Shown: in pieces, positions 15,995-23,548 of the stretch
Position numbering within the stretch: position 1 is the stretch's first letter
How the letters are laid out: the number at the start of each line of letters is the position of its first letter
NCBI GenBank assembly: GCA_017403345.1
Contig: JAFQOH010000123.1
Coordinates: 1-28,218, forward strand
Source of the DNA: RGIG3701 sp017403345
GTDB lineage: Bacteria; Planctomycetota; Planctomycetia; Pirellulales; Thermoguttaceae
Direction of reading: 5' to 3'
Length of the DNA stretch: 28,218 nucleotides
Position numbers and translations under genes: made by a program
Notes under the pieces: model-generated
Seen by the model: the letters and a program-made list of their open reading frames with translations, nothing else
The model's database searches: none
What the model was told of the DNA's origin: nothing

Positions 15995-16996
15995 TTAGTC
16001 TTTACTGAAGTTGGAGTCAAACGCAAAATCGCTCGGCGAGAAGTTCCAGCCCTTCACGAAATTGATCGCATCTTCAGCGCCCCAGAAGCGTACCATGCCG
16101 GAATCTTCCCATTCGACGGAAAGCGGGCCTTCGTATTTCGCGACGTTAAGTTCGCGGACGATCTCTTCAAAATTGACGTCTCCGTGACCCGGGCTGCGGA
16201 AATCCCAGCCGCGGCGGCGGTCGCCAAAGTTGATGTGGGAGGCCAGAATGCCCGATTTGCCGTTGAGCGTGACGGCGGCATCTTTCACGTGGACGTGGTA
16301 AATGCGGTCCGGGAATGCACGGATGAATTCGGCCGGATCGACACCCTGCCAGATCAGGTGGCTCGGGTCAAAGTTGAAACCGAATGCCGGATGGTAATTC
16401 ATCGCCTTGAGCGCGGTCTCGGCAGAGTAAAGGTCGAACGCGATCTCCGTCGGATGGACTTCCAGCGCGAATTTCACGCCGCATTCCTGGAAAACGTCCA
16501 TGATCGGCGTCCAGAGCTCATTCAGAAGCTCGAAACCAGCGTCGATGTCTTTCCAATCCGCCGGCGGCCAGCTGTACAGAAGCGGCCAAATGCTGGAACC
16601 AGTGAATCCGGTGATGATCTTGATGCCGCATTTCGCCGCAGCGCGCGCCGCATCTTTCATTTCTTTGATCGCGCGTTCGCGAACGCCTTCCGGATCGCCG
16701 TCGCCCCAAATGTAATTCGGCACGATGTTCTTGTGACGGGCATCGATCTTGTCCAGAACACACTGACCGACGCAGTGCTGGCTGACAGCCCAGATTTTCA
16801 GGCCGTATTTATCCAGCATCGCTTTTTTCTCGGTCCAGTAATTGTCGTCTTCCAGCACTTTGTGGATGTCGAAATGGTCGTTGGCACCGCAGGCCAGTTC
16901 AAGACCTTCGTAGCCGAAATCGCTCATGCGGCTGGCAATCGTTTCGAGATTGAGGTCTCCCCACTGACCCGTGAACATCGTGATCGGTCTGGGCAT
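15995..16996 (-). CDS. Sugar phosphate isomerase/epimerase family protein (TIM barrel)
   Basis: A 333-residue protein of the xylose-isomerase-like TIM-barrel superfamily (AP endonuclease family 2 fold). Recognisable are FGYEGLELACG, KIITGFTGSSIWPL, VKFALEVHPTEIAFD, FGFNFDPSHLIWQGVDP, and YHVHVKDA, which provide the metal-binding Glu, Asp and His typical of the fold. Substrate is not defined; many planctomycete homologues are annotated as sugar isomerases or epimerases in polyol and sugar degradation. No signal peptide, so cytoplasmic. GGAG lies six bases before the ATG. It is on the same strand as the GH127 gene but separated by about 500 bp and a terminator, so it is a neighbour rather than an operon partner. 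Confidence 0.85.
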   Translation of the reverse strand: MPRPITMFTGQWGDLNLETIASRMSDFGYEGLELACGANDHFDIHKVLEDDNYWTEKKAMLDKYGLKIWAVSQHCVGQCVLDKIDARHKNIVPNYIWGDGDPEGVRERAIKEMKDAARAAAKCGIKIITGFTGSSIWPLLYSWPPADWKDIDAGFELLNELWTPIMDVFQECGVKFALEVHPTEIAFDLYSAETALKAMNYHPAFGFNFDPSHLIWQGVDPAEFIRAFPDRIYHVHVKDAAVTLNGKSGILASHINFGDRRRGWDFRSPGHGDVNFEEIVRELNVAKYEGPLSVEWEDSGMVRFWGAEDAINFVKGWNFSPSDFAFDSNFSKD

Positions 16997-17050
16997 GTTT
17001 TTCTCCGTGATCTGAATTTCTTGTGAATGGTTGGTTGGTCAAAAACTCTT

Positions 17051-17101
17051 TCAGGTTTTCCTGAATACATTAGGTTTAACACAAAACGCGCGGAAAAGCA
17101 A
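17051..17101 (-). promoter_or_regulatory. Weak predicted promoter and palindrome of the isomerase gene
   Basis: Minus-strand TTGCTT (17096-17101) and TTAAAC (17074-17079) have a 16-bp spacer. Nine bases downstream lies the inverted repeat with arms TCAGG and CCTGA (17051-17064), about where transcription would start. The -10 box is poor, so this is tentative. Confidence 0.3.
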
Positions 17102-17243
17102 GTACTTCCCCGCGTCTTTTTTCTAAAAATCGGAAATATTTCCAAAAAATTTCCGTTTTTTTCTCAAATTCGACCTTTTTTTATGTCTTCTAACGTCTCT
17201 TCCGCCTTTTTCTTCGCATTTCATCACGATCTGCCTATTTTTC

Positions 17244-17423
17244 ATGAGCAGTACGGTGACAGATAGAGGAGATCATGTAATTGAAAGCGATTTTACGGTT
17301 CAGCCTCAGCTCCTTCGTTGGAATACGTATCTTTCGGAGCTGCTTCGACTGTCACATCTGGATCTTGGAATTGGATCTCATTCTCTTCCGCAGATCTTCT
17401 GCTCTCTGTGGTGGAATGGATGA
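17244..17423 (+). CDS. Candidate small protein of 59 residues ending at a terminator
   Basis: An open frame from ATG 17244 to TGA 17421-17423 encodes MSSTVTDRGDHVIESD and then a leucine-rich helical part (LLRWNTYLSELLRLSHLDLG) ending FCSLWWNG. The stop is only five bases before an intrinsic terminator (17428-17463), which makes this frame more likely than the overlapping longer frame that reads through the terminator. The ATG has no ribosome site. AGAGGAG at 17265-17271 lies eight bases before an in-frame ATT at 17280, so translation might start there at a rare codon. Codon use resembles the neighbours. Not recognised as any family. It could instead be a non-coding transcript or a gene remnant. 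Confidence 0.4.
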   Translation: MSSTVTDRGDHVIESDFTVQPQLLRWNTYLSELLRLSHLDLGIGSHSLPQIFCSLWWNG

Positions 17424-17427
17424 ACCT

Positions 17428-17463
17428 AAAAAAGCCCCGCCCTTGGATGTGACGGGGTTTTTT
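17428..17463. terminator. Bidirectional intrinsic terminator
   Basis: A run of A, then GCCCCG (17434-17439) pairing with CGGGGT (17453-17458) across a 13-base loop, then T to 17463. On the minus strand it ends the GH127 transcript 30 bases after its stop. On the plus strand it closes the candidate 59-codon ORF. Confidence 0.9.
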
Positions 17464-17492
17464 CATCTTAATTCCGCGGCAAGACGGTTTCT

Positions 17493-19994
17493 TTATTCAA
17501 CATTCCATTCGTAAATGCCGCCGGCCCAGCCTTTCTGGGACTGCATCTCGACGCGCAGTCCTTTTGTTTTGACCGGCTTGAAGGTCGTTTCGTTGAAGAT
17601 GAAATACTCCGTTCCGAATCCGCTCGGATCTTCGACCGGCTGCCATTTGCCTTCGGTATCCAGATAGAGAAGTCTCCAGGATTCCGGGACGCGGCAGTGA
17701 CCGAAACCGCGGTCATCGAACCAGAAAATACGCACTTTTTCCACTTGCATCGTTTCCGGGAAATGGTATTCCGCCCATTCTGCCGTTCCGAGCTTCGGCC
17801 ACCAGTGCATTCCGGGGAAGAAGCGCGTTTTGTCCGTCGGGACTTTTCCATCCCCCATCAGATCCAGATGTTTCGTCCCTTCAGAGCCTCTGGTCTCGAT
17901 GCTCCTCAGGAACGTCAGCGGCTGAACAGCCGATTCTTCTCGATTGAGCCAAACAGCCATTTGGCGTGCTTCACGGTGCGCCCAGGCATAATACGGGATC
18001 GCACGGAAGCTCACCGGACGCTGCGTGACCTGCATTTTTTTCGGATCGTTTTTCGTTGGGGCCATGTAGTACTCGCACGCCGTTCCGGTGAGCGTCATGA
18101 CACCGCCGAGAAGCTCCGGCTCCCACTTTTCGGAAATCTTCGCGCTGTCGTCCAGCCGCAGGGAGTAGAGCGATTTCGTGTTCACATCCTGCTGCTCAAC
18201 GCAGAAGACGATCGGTCCGCGCTGAAGAGCGACTTTTCCGCGGTCCGCCGCGATCCGTTCGTCGGCAATGACGCGCTGAATGGTCATTGGGAAATCCAGA
18301 TCGACCGCGTCGCCTTCTTTCCAGTCGCGTGTAATGGTAAGGTAGCCGTCCTCCAGATTTGCCGTATCGACCGGTGTACCGTTGACGGAGACCGTCCATT
18401 TCGGGAGCTGAGGCTCCACGAAAGAGTAAAGTTTAGATCCGTCTGCGACCGCCTCGCCGCGCACCCAGGCTGGGATGCGGAATTTCAGCGTATAGCGTCC
18501 GGCTGTCTTTGCAGAAACGGCGATCTTTCCGTCCCACGGATAGTTCGTTTTCTGATCGAGAGTGACTTTCGCCGGCTGACCGCTGACTTTGGCGTCAAGA
18601 GTCACGCTGGAATTGGAGTAAAGATTCACGTAGACCGTGTCTCCCTCAACGGCGTAAAGGTACCCGGAAACGGACGGCATGAAACGGCAGAGATTGCTCG
18701 GGCAGCAGGAACAGCCGAACCAGGGACTGCGTTTATGGTCACCGTTCGGGATCTCAAGCGGATTCGGGTAAAAGAAGCTCTTTCCGTCGAGGCTGATGCC
18801 GGAAATGAGCGCATTGTACATGATCTTCTCCATGACGTCGCAGTACTCGGCCTTTCCGGAATCGAGAAACATCCGGTGCGCCCAGTAGACCGCGGCGATC
18901 TGTGCGCAGGTCTCGCAGTATGCCGCGTCGTTCGGCAATTCGTAAGCATCTCCAAAGGATTCTCCGCGGCGTCTGGCTCCGATTCCGCCGGTGACGTAGA
19001 GTTTCTTTTCCACGACGTTTTTCCAGATACGCAGAATGGCCTCTTTGTACGCTTTGTCGCCGGTGAGTGCCGCGACGTCGGCGATCCCGCTGTACATATA
19101 GCACGCGCGGACGGCGTGTCCAACGGCTTCATCCTGTTCGACGACCGGTTTGTGGTCCTGCGAGTACGGTCCATACGGTGCGTAGGTGCGTCCTTCGGTG
19201 CGTCCGCGCAGGTCAAGGAAGTGTTTCGCCAGATCGAGGTACTTTTTTTCACCGGTCAAGCGGTAGAGTTTGACCAGTCCCATTTCGACTTCCTGATGTC
19301 CCGGCGGCCAGTTCTGGGATTTGCCGTCGCCGAACGTTTCGCAGATGAAGTCCGCAGATTTGAGCGCAATGTCGAGCAGATTGCGTTTCCCCGTCGCGAG
19401 ATGGTGCGCATACGCCGCTTCGTAAAGATGCCCGAGACAGTAAAGTTCGTGTCCTCCCGTATTGCTCCAGCGTTCCAGACCGCCCGGAGGCGCGACCTGT
19501 CCCTCTTTTGTCTCGGCATTCTGGTAGATCGTGCGCATGGTGTAGAGGTAACCGTCCGTTTCCTGTGCGGCTGCGATCTTCGCGATGATGTCGTCCATGT
19601 ACGCGTCGAGTTTCGGATCCTCCTGAATGGCGAGCAGGAATGACGCCCCCTCGAGCACTTTGTAGACGTCGGAATCATCCCAGCAGCAGATTCCCTCAAA
19701 CTTCCCTTCAAGCTCTCCGGAAGCCCTCATGAAATTGCGGACGCGTCCGTTTTCCTCGCATTTCTTAAACGAAAACGGGATCGTTTCCTCACGTGCCGTG
19801 TCGATGCGGGATTTCCAGAAACCGGACGGAATGTTCGCCTGCGTAAACGGGACCGGCGCAATGCGGTACTCATGCGGAACTTCAGCAGGATCTGCAAGGA
19901 CCGGACCGGCGGCGGGAAGCAGCAAAATCAGAAACAGAACGGCAAAAATACGCAAAATGAAGCGTTTGCCAAAATTTTTCAGGGATCGAGACAT
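17493..19994 (-). CDS. Secreted GH127 beta-L-arabinofuranosidase
   Basis: An 833-residue protein from the ATG at 19994, which has GGAAGGA upstream and begins a clear signal peptide (MSRSLKNFGKR, hydrophobic core, cut near VLA-DPAE). The catalytic (alpha/alpha)6 barrel follows GH127 (DUF1680). By analogy with HypBA1, Glu345 (GESFGD) matches the acid/base Glu322. Glu361 and Cys363 in YCETCAQIA match the zinc ligands Glu338 and Cys340, and Cys430-Cys431 in GCSCCPSN match Cys417 (nucleophile) and Cys418. All key residues are present. The last 130 residues form an added beta-sandwich like F5/8-type carbohydrate-binding domains. It releases terminal beta-L-arabinofuranose from plant glycans or glycoproteins outside the cytoplasm. 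Confidence 0.92.
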   Translation of the reverse strand: MSRSLKNFGKRFILRIFAVLFLILLLPAAGPVLADPAEVPHEYRIAPVPFTQANIPSGFWKSRIDTAREETIPFSFKKCEENGRVRNFMRASGELEGKFEGICCWDDSDVYKVLEGASFLLAIQEDPKLDAYMDDIIAKIAAAQETDGYLYTMRTIYQNAETKEGQVAPPGGLERWSNTGGHELYCLGHLYEAAYAHHLATGKRNLLDIALKSADFICETFGDGKSQNWPPGHQEVEMGLVKLYRLTGEKKYLDLAKHFLDLRGRTEGRTYAPYGPYSQDHKPVVEQDEAVGHAVRACYMYSGIADVAALTGDKAYKEAILRIWKNVVEKKLYVTGGIGARRRGESFGDAYELPNDAAYCETCAQIAAVYWAHRMFLDSGKAEYCDVMEKIMYNALISGISLDGKSFFYPNPLEIPNGDHKRSPWFGCSCCPSNLCRFMPSVSGYLYAVEGDTVYVNLYSNSSVTLDAKVSGQPAKVTLDQKTNYPWDGKIAVSAKTAGRYTLKFRIPAWVRGEAVADGSKLYSFVEPQLPKWTVSVNGTPVDTANLEDGYLTITRDWKEGDAVDLDFPMTIQRVIADERIAADRGKVALQRGPIVFCVEQQDVNTKSLYSLRLDDSAKISEKWEPELLGGVMTLTGTACEYYMAPTKNDPKKMQVTQRPVSFRAIPYYAWAHREARQMAVWLNREESAVQPLTFLRSIETRGSEGTKHLDLMGDGKVPTDKTRFFPGMHWWPKLGTAEWAEYHFPETMQVEKVRIFWFDDRGFGHCRVPESWRLLYLDTEGKWQPVEDPSGFGTEYFIFNETTFKPVKTKGLRVEMQSQKGWAGGIYEWNVE

Positions 19995-20033
19995 AAAATT
20001 TCCTTCCAAAAGTGGACTTTGAAACAAAAATAT

Positions 20034-20091
20034 CGTGAAAAATATTTTCACGCTCAAATTTTCATCATACCAAAGAGAAAAGAAAAGTCAA
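20034..20091 (-). promoter_or_regulatory. GH127 promoter with downstream 19-bp palindrome
   Basis: Minus-strand TTGACT (20086-20091) and TATGAT (20064-20069) have a 16-bp spacer. Eleven bases past the -10 box is an inverted repeat at 20034-20052 with arms CGTGAAAA and TTTTCACG around three bases. It lies at about +5 to +23 of the expected transcript, the usual place for a roadblock-type repressor operator of a sugar-responsive regulator. No regulator gene is adjacent. Confidence 0.6.
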
Positions 20092-20291
20092 TGGGATATT
20101 TGCGCGAAATGATTTGTTTTTTTGCGATATGACGGCCCGTCAGGTCGTGAACGCTCGTGAGGGAGGAACTTTTGGAGATCCTTGCTCTGCCTTCGGCACC
20201 AGTGACCAAGGGGAACGGGTTCATAACTTCGCGCGGAAGCGCCATCGCCCGCCGCGGCTCATGGTCTGCCCTTTATGTCATAAACGGCCGA

Positions 20292-20324
20292 GAGGGAAAA
20301 ACATTTGCAAATTGTTTTTCCCTC
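20292..20324. repeat. Hairpin repeat element, copy 1
   Basis: GAGGGAAAAACA (20292-20303) pairs perfectly with TGTTTTTCCCTC (20313-20324); the loop TTTGCAAAT is itself nearly self-complementary. It is followed by GACTCCC, TTCAAAAAC and a T-run. The same layout returns at 27954-27987 with paired changes in the stem. It lies in the 399-bp gap between cysS and the GH127 gene, which has no convincing ORF. On the minus strand it is about 70 bases after the cysS stop and could stop or protect that transcript. Confidence 0.75.
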
Positions 20325-20393
20325 TGGACTCCCTTTTCAAAAACTTTTTGATACTTTGGTGTGTTTGGAATGTTTTTGCGCTTTTCGTGAGAC

Positions 20394-21953
20394 TTACCCG
20401 CGGCTCCACTCCGTCACGCCGCCAGGACGGTCTTCAAGTGTGATGCCGAGGGCTTTGAGCTGGTCGCGGATAGCGTCGGCCGTCGCAAAGTCCTTTGCTT
20501 TCTTCGCGTTTTTGCGCAGTTCGATGAGCAGCCCCATCAGATCGTTCACCAGATCGGAGTCTTCACCTTCCTCTTCTTTTGCGATCTCCTGATCGAAAAC
20601 GCCCAGGATGTTCGCCAGCTCGCGGAAAATACGGCATCCGGCTTTCAGCTGTTCCGCAAGTGCGGTATCTTTCGTCTCTTCCAGTTTGTTTTCGTCCACG
20701 AATTTGTTCAGACGCTTCACCAGTTCGAACAGCTCACCGATCGCGCCGCCCGTGTTGAAGTCGTCGTCCATCGACGCGAGGAAACGGTCACGCGATTCCT
20801 TGACTCCCGCGAGGAAATCACCGGAAAGTCCTGCTGCGAACGCATCGCCAGCCGTCCGGTCCGCGTCAAACGCCAGTTCGTAGATGCTTTCGCCGGTCAC
20901 GCGCTGGAATCGCTTGAAGAAACGGTAGAAAGCTTCCATTCCGGAGCCGATCTGACGGATGCGCTCGTTGCTGAAGTCGATCGGACGGCGATAGTGCGTC
21001 GAGAGGACGAAGAACCGGATGTTTTCGCCGGAGAACTCTTTCAGCATATCTTTGAATGCCGCGGCACCCTTGGATTTACTGATCTTTCCGCCTTCCTGAC
21101 TCGCCAGGTCACCTTCTTCCGGAGCCGCTTCACGTGTTTTGCGTCCGCCGACCTTTCCGATCTCGCTCGAGGCCTGCATCAGCCCGTTGTGCATCCAGTA
21201 CTTCACGTACGGTTTCCCGGTGCAGCATTCCGACTGCGCGATCTCGTTTTCGTGGTGCGGGAACATGAGGTCCAGACCGCCGCCGTGGATCTCGAACGTG
21301 TCGCCGAGCATTTCATGGCACATGACGGAACATTCGATGTGCCACCCCGGACGTCCCGGTCCCCACGGACTTTCCCAGGAAGGTTCGCCCGGTTTCGCAG
21401 CTTTCCAGAGCGCGAAGTCGGCGGCATTGCGTTTCTGCGAAGCCATCGAACCGCCTTCTCCCTGCATCTGGTCGAGCGTGCGGTGGGAAAGCTTTCCGTA
21501 TTCCGGGAACTTTGCCACGTCGAAGTAAACGTCCCCTTCCGCCGGATACGCGTACCCGCGGTCGATCAGACGCTGGATGAACGGGATCATGTTCTTGATG
21601 TGGTCCGTCGCTTTCGGAAAATCGCTCACTGTCGTGACGTTCAGCGCGCGAATGTTCGACTGGTAATCCTGGATCATCTCTTCCGCAAGCGCTGCCATGG
21701 AGATCCCGCGGGCATTGGACTCATTGATCAGTTTGTCGTCCACGTCCGTAATATTAATGATGAAGCGTACGTCATATCCATTGTACACGAGGTAGCGTTT
21801 CACCGTATCAAAGATCACCGGCCCGACCATGTGTCCGATGTGGCTCGGTTTGTAGACCGTTGGACCGCAGAGGTACATGCCGACTTGATTCGTCCCCGTG
21901 ACGGTCGTGAATTCTTCTTTGGATTTTGAAAGTGTGTTGAAAACCTGGATCAT
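20394..21953 (-). CDS. cysS: Cysteinyl-tRNA synthetase
   Basis: A 519-residue class Ia aminoacyl-tRNA synthetase that charges tRNA-Cys. The HIGH signature is HIGH at residues 38-41 (KPSHIGHMVG), and the KMSKS loop is KISKS in GGKISKSKGA. The active-site zinc ligands are visible: Cys29 (YLCGPTVY), Cys in WHIECSVM, and His/Glu in FPHHENEIAQ. Just before KISKS there is a short charged insertion (KVGGRKTREAAPEEGDLASQ) that most homologues lack; its effect is unknown. The C-terminus carries the helical DALR-type region. AAGGA lies eight bases before the ATG. It follows ispF by 159 bp on the same strand and has a promoter of its own. Confidence 0.95.
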   Translation of the reverse strand: MIQVFNTLSKSKEEFTTVTGTNQVGMYLCGPTVYKPSHIGHMVGPVIFDTVKRYLVYNGYDVRFIINITDVDDKLINESNARGISMAALAEEMIQDYQSNIRALNVTTVSDFPKATDHIKNMIPFIQRLIDRGYAYPAEGDVYFDVAKFPEYGKLSHRTLDQMQGEGGSMASQKRNAADFALWKAAKPGEPSWESPWGPGRPGWHIECSVMCHEMLGDTFEIHGGGLDLMFPHHENEIAQSECCTGKPYVKYWMHNGLMQASSEIGKVGGRKTREAAPEEGDLASQEGGKISKSKGAAAFKDMLKEFSGENIRFFVLSTHYRRPIDFSNERIRQIGSGMEAFYRFFKRFQRVTGESIYELAFDADRTAGDAFAAGLSGDFLAGVKESRDRFLASMDDDFNTGGAIGELFELVKRLNKFVDENKLEETKDTALAEQLKAGCRIFRELANILGVFDQEIAKEEEGEDSDLVNDLMGLLIELRKNAKKAKDFATADAIRDQLKALGITLEDRPGGVTEWSRG

Positions 21954-22002
21954 GACTTGATTCCTTTTTAACTTGCAGGAAAAATGAAACGGATACGGAC
22001 CT

Positions 22003-22030
22003 ATTATACCGGATTTTAAAAATTATGCAA
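22003..22030 (-). promoter_or_regulatory. Predicted promoter of cysS
   Basis: Minus-strand TTGCAT (22025-22030) and TATAAT (22003-22008) with a 16-bp spacer, located in the ispF-cysS gap. cysS can thus be transcribed independently of ispF. Confidence 0.65.
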
Positions 22031-22112
22031 GAGGACGCCGGAAGATTTCAGAAAAACAGGATACAGTATTTCGATACCGTACCCTGTTTAAAATGATGCG
22101 CCCGATGCGGAT

Positions 22113-22751
22113 TCACCGTTTTTTCATGCTCAGATCGTCTTTTCGGCTGGCGTGAAGTGCTTTGGTCGTCGTGATGGGAGCGGAGACCGTCGGGATCGCA
22201 GCGGAGGCGGTGTTGGACGCAGGGCGCGCTGCTGCGAGCGCTTTCGCTTTTCGTTCCTCTACCGACTGATTCGAGACCAAAAGTGCGGCACATTCCGCCT
22301 GAATGACGAGTTCCTCACCCACGATCCCCACGCCTTCGCCCGTCTTGGCTTTGACGTTGACCTGCTGCGGAGTGACGTCGAGCAGCTTCGCGATATTGCG
22401 GGCGATCTCCTGCTTGAACATACCGAGTTTCGGCCGCTGCGCGAAGACGATGCAGTCGAGATTCTGGAGCTTCCAGCCGCCGCATTGGACTTTCTTCCAT
22501 GCAAGACGAAGCATTTCTGCCGAAGAACGCCCTCGGTTTTCTTCTGCGGTATCTGGAAACATATCGCCGATGTCGCCGAGTGCCGCGGCACCAAGAAGCG
22601 CATCGATGACAGCATGAAGAAGAACGTCTGCGTCACTGTGCCCTTTGAGTGTTTTATCGTGTGGAATGAAGACTCCCCCGAGCAGAAAACCGTCTCCGGG
22701 GATCAGTCGGTGTGTATCGTGTCCGATCCCAATGCGCGATGGATGATTCAT
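22113..22751 (-). CDS. ispF: 2-C-methyl-D-erythritol 2,4-cyclodiphosphate synthase
   Basis: A 212-residue protein. The catalytic core (about residues 5-160) is IspF of the non-mevalonate isoprenoid pathway, which closes CDP-methylerythritol phosphate to the cyclic diphosphate. Metal ligands by analogy are Asp12 and His14 (IGIGHDTHRL) and His46 (ADVLLHAVIDALLG), with LKGHSDADVL and KTGEGVGIVGE also conserved. The last 50 residues exceed the usual 157-160 length and are Ala/Ser/Thr-rich with a basic end; this tail is probably disordered. ATG preceded by AGAGG. It may feed the squalene/phytoene synthase made elsewhere in the window, though the genes are not linked. Confidence 0.95.
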   Translation of the reverse strand: MNHPSRIGIGHDTHRLIPGDGFLLGGVFIPHDKTLKGHSDADVLLHAVIDALLGAAALGDIGDMFPDTAEENRGRSSAEMLRLAWKKVQCGGWKLQNLDCIVFAQRPKLGMFKQEIARNIAKLLDVTPQQVNVKAKTGEGVGIVGEELVIQAECAALLVSNQSVEERKAKALAAARPASNTASAAIPTVSAPITTTKALHASRKDDLSMKKR

Positions 22752-22811
22752 TTTATCCTCTTAAAATCTTGAAAAATGCCAGGATCATACCAAGATCCAG
22801 ATTTTTCCCAA

Positions 22812-22840
22812 AGTATAGCACATTTTCCCTTTTTCCGCAA
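22812..22840 (-). promoter_or_regulatory. Predicted promoter of ispF
   Basis: Minus-strand TTGCGG (22835-22840) and TATACT (22812-22817), 17-bp spacer, about 60 bp upstream of the ispF start. Confidence 0.45.
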
Positions 22841-22863
22841 GAGGGAAAGAGGGAAAGAGGGAA
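22840..22863. repeat. AGAGGGAA tandem repeat
   Basis: Three exact copies of the 8-bp unit AGAGGGAA, a pure purine tract facing a nearby pyrimidine tract (TTTTCCCTTTTTCC, 22823-22836). The two can pair as a hairpin. It overlaps the -35 side of the predicted ispF promoter, so copy number could affect expression. Confidence 0.6.
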
Positions 22864-22949
22864 AAAAGACTCTTCCGGCAAATGTGTACCCACTCTGGCA
22901 CAGATTTCATAGAAAACACAAAAAAACCGCTAAATGAAAAAATTTAAAA

Positions 22950-23126
22950 GGCAACCTCGAAAAACACCGACTTTCCCAGCGCGATGATACAAAAATTCCA
23001 ATTTGTGAAAATTTCTGGGATATTGTATCATCGTATCGCCCATTGGAACGCGATTTTGCTCGATTTATGCTAAAATACTTTTCGTTGGATGATCTTTTGT
23101 GAAAAACATAGTTTTTCGAGGTTTCC
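22950..23126. mobile_element. 177-bp element with terminal inverted repeats (MITE-like)
   Basis: The ends are GGCAACCTCGAAAAAC (22950-22965) and the inverted GTTTTTCGAGGTTTCC (23111-23126), one mismatch in 16. Inside is an 11-bp perfect inverted repeat, CGATGATACAA (22982-22992) and TTGTATCATCG (23023-23033). TAAAA lies just outside the left end and one base beyond the right end, a possible target duplication. There is no ORF for a transposase. A rearranged relative is at 24829-24931. The structure suggests a non-autonomous mobile element or a structured RNA repeat. Confidence 0.6.
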
Positions 23127-23140
23127 ATAAAATACCAGGT

Positions 23141-23309
23141 CCATCCGGGAACTGTGTACCTGTTTTACCACTGAAGACACTGAAAACTCACAGAGAAACA
23201 CTGATCTTAATACAAAAAGCAGTAAAAACAAATCGCGCGAACATTTTTTAATTTTAAAAAATTTATTTGCGTCTTTTCGTATTTTCCGTAAAATTCGTGT
23301 CAAGGCACG
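23141..23309 (-). repeat. Dispersed intergenic repeat, copy 2 (inverted)
   Basis: The reverse complement of this stretch follows 24-200 along its whole length, with scattered substitutions and one or two small gaps in the A/T-rich centre. It lies 14 bp beyond the inverted-repeat element at 22950-23126. Together with partly similar CACTGA/CACAG words at 22878-22920 and 23330-23390, the 22752-23548 gap (about 800 bp) is filled by repeats and has no supported gene. Confidence 0.7.
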
Positions 23310-23467
23310 ATTACTGCCCTTTTCCTCTTTCTTTTCAGTGTGAGTCTAAGTCTCTTCTGCGTACTCAGTGGTGAGATCGGAACCTGGATCGGTACGCATT
23401 TTCCGGAAGAGCCAAATATCAAGGATCTATTTCCGGAAATCATTCCAATCATTTGAAGATTTTTCTC

Positions 23468-23512
23468 AAAAAAAGGAGATACCAAACACCTTAACGACGT
23501 TTCAGTATCTCC
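23468..23512 (-). terminator. Terminator of secreted paralogue A
   Basis: Read on the minus strand, GGAGATAC (23505-23512 complement) and GTATCTCC (23475-23482 complement) pair across a 22-base loop, followed by seven T (complement of 23468-23474). It begins 36 bases after the stop at 23549. Confidence 0.7.
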
Positions 23513-23548
23513 GAAAGTTCGGGCGATCCCATCTCGCAGAGCGGATCT

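Noticed and set aside
17281..17514. A 77-codon frame starting at TTG after AGAGGAG
   Set aside because: It has the better ribosome spacing, but it reads through the intrinsic terminator at 17428-17463 and into the 3' end of the convergent GH127 gene. The shorter frame ending at 17423 fits the transcript end better; the TTG frame is kept only as an alternative.
17697..19643. A long open frame of about 648 codons on the plus strand, antisense to the GH127 gene
   Set aside because: It is a shadow: the minus-strand frame has a signal peptide, complete GH127 motifs, promoter and terminator. The antisense translation is Arg/Val/Phe-rich without any domain and is a by-product of codon bias.
19995..20057. 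Longer start of GH127 at 20057
   Set aside because: This would place 21 residues before the signal peptide and start at the predicted transcription start, overlapping the palindrome. The ATG at 19994 has GGAAGGA upstream.
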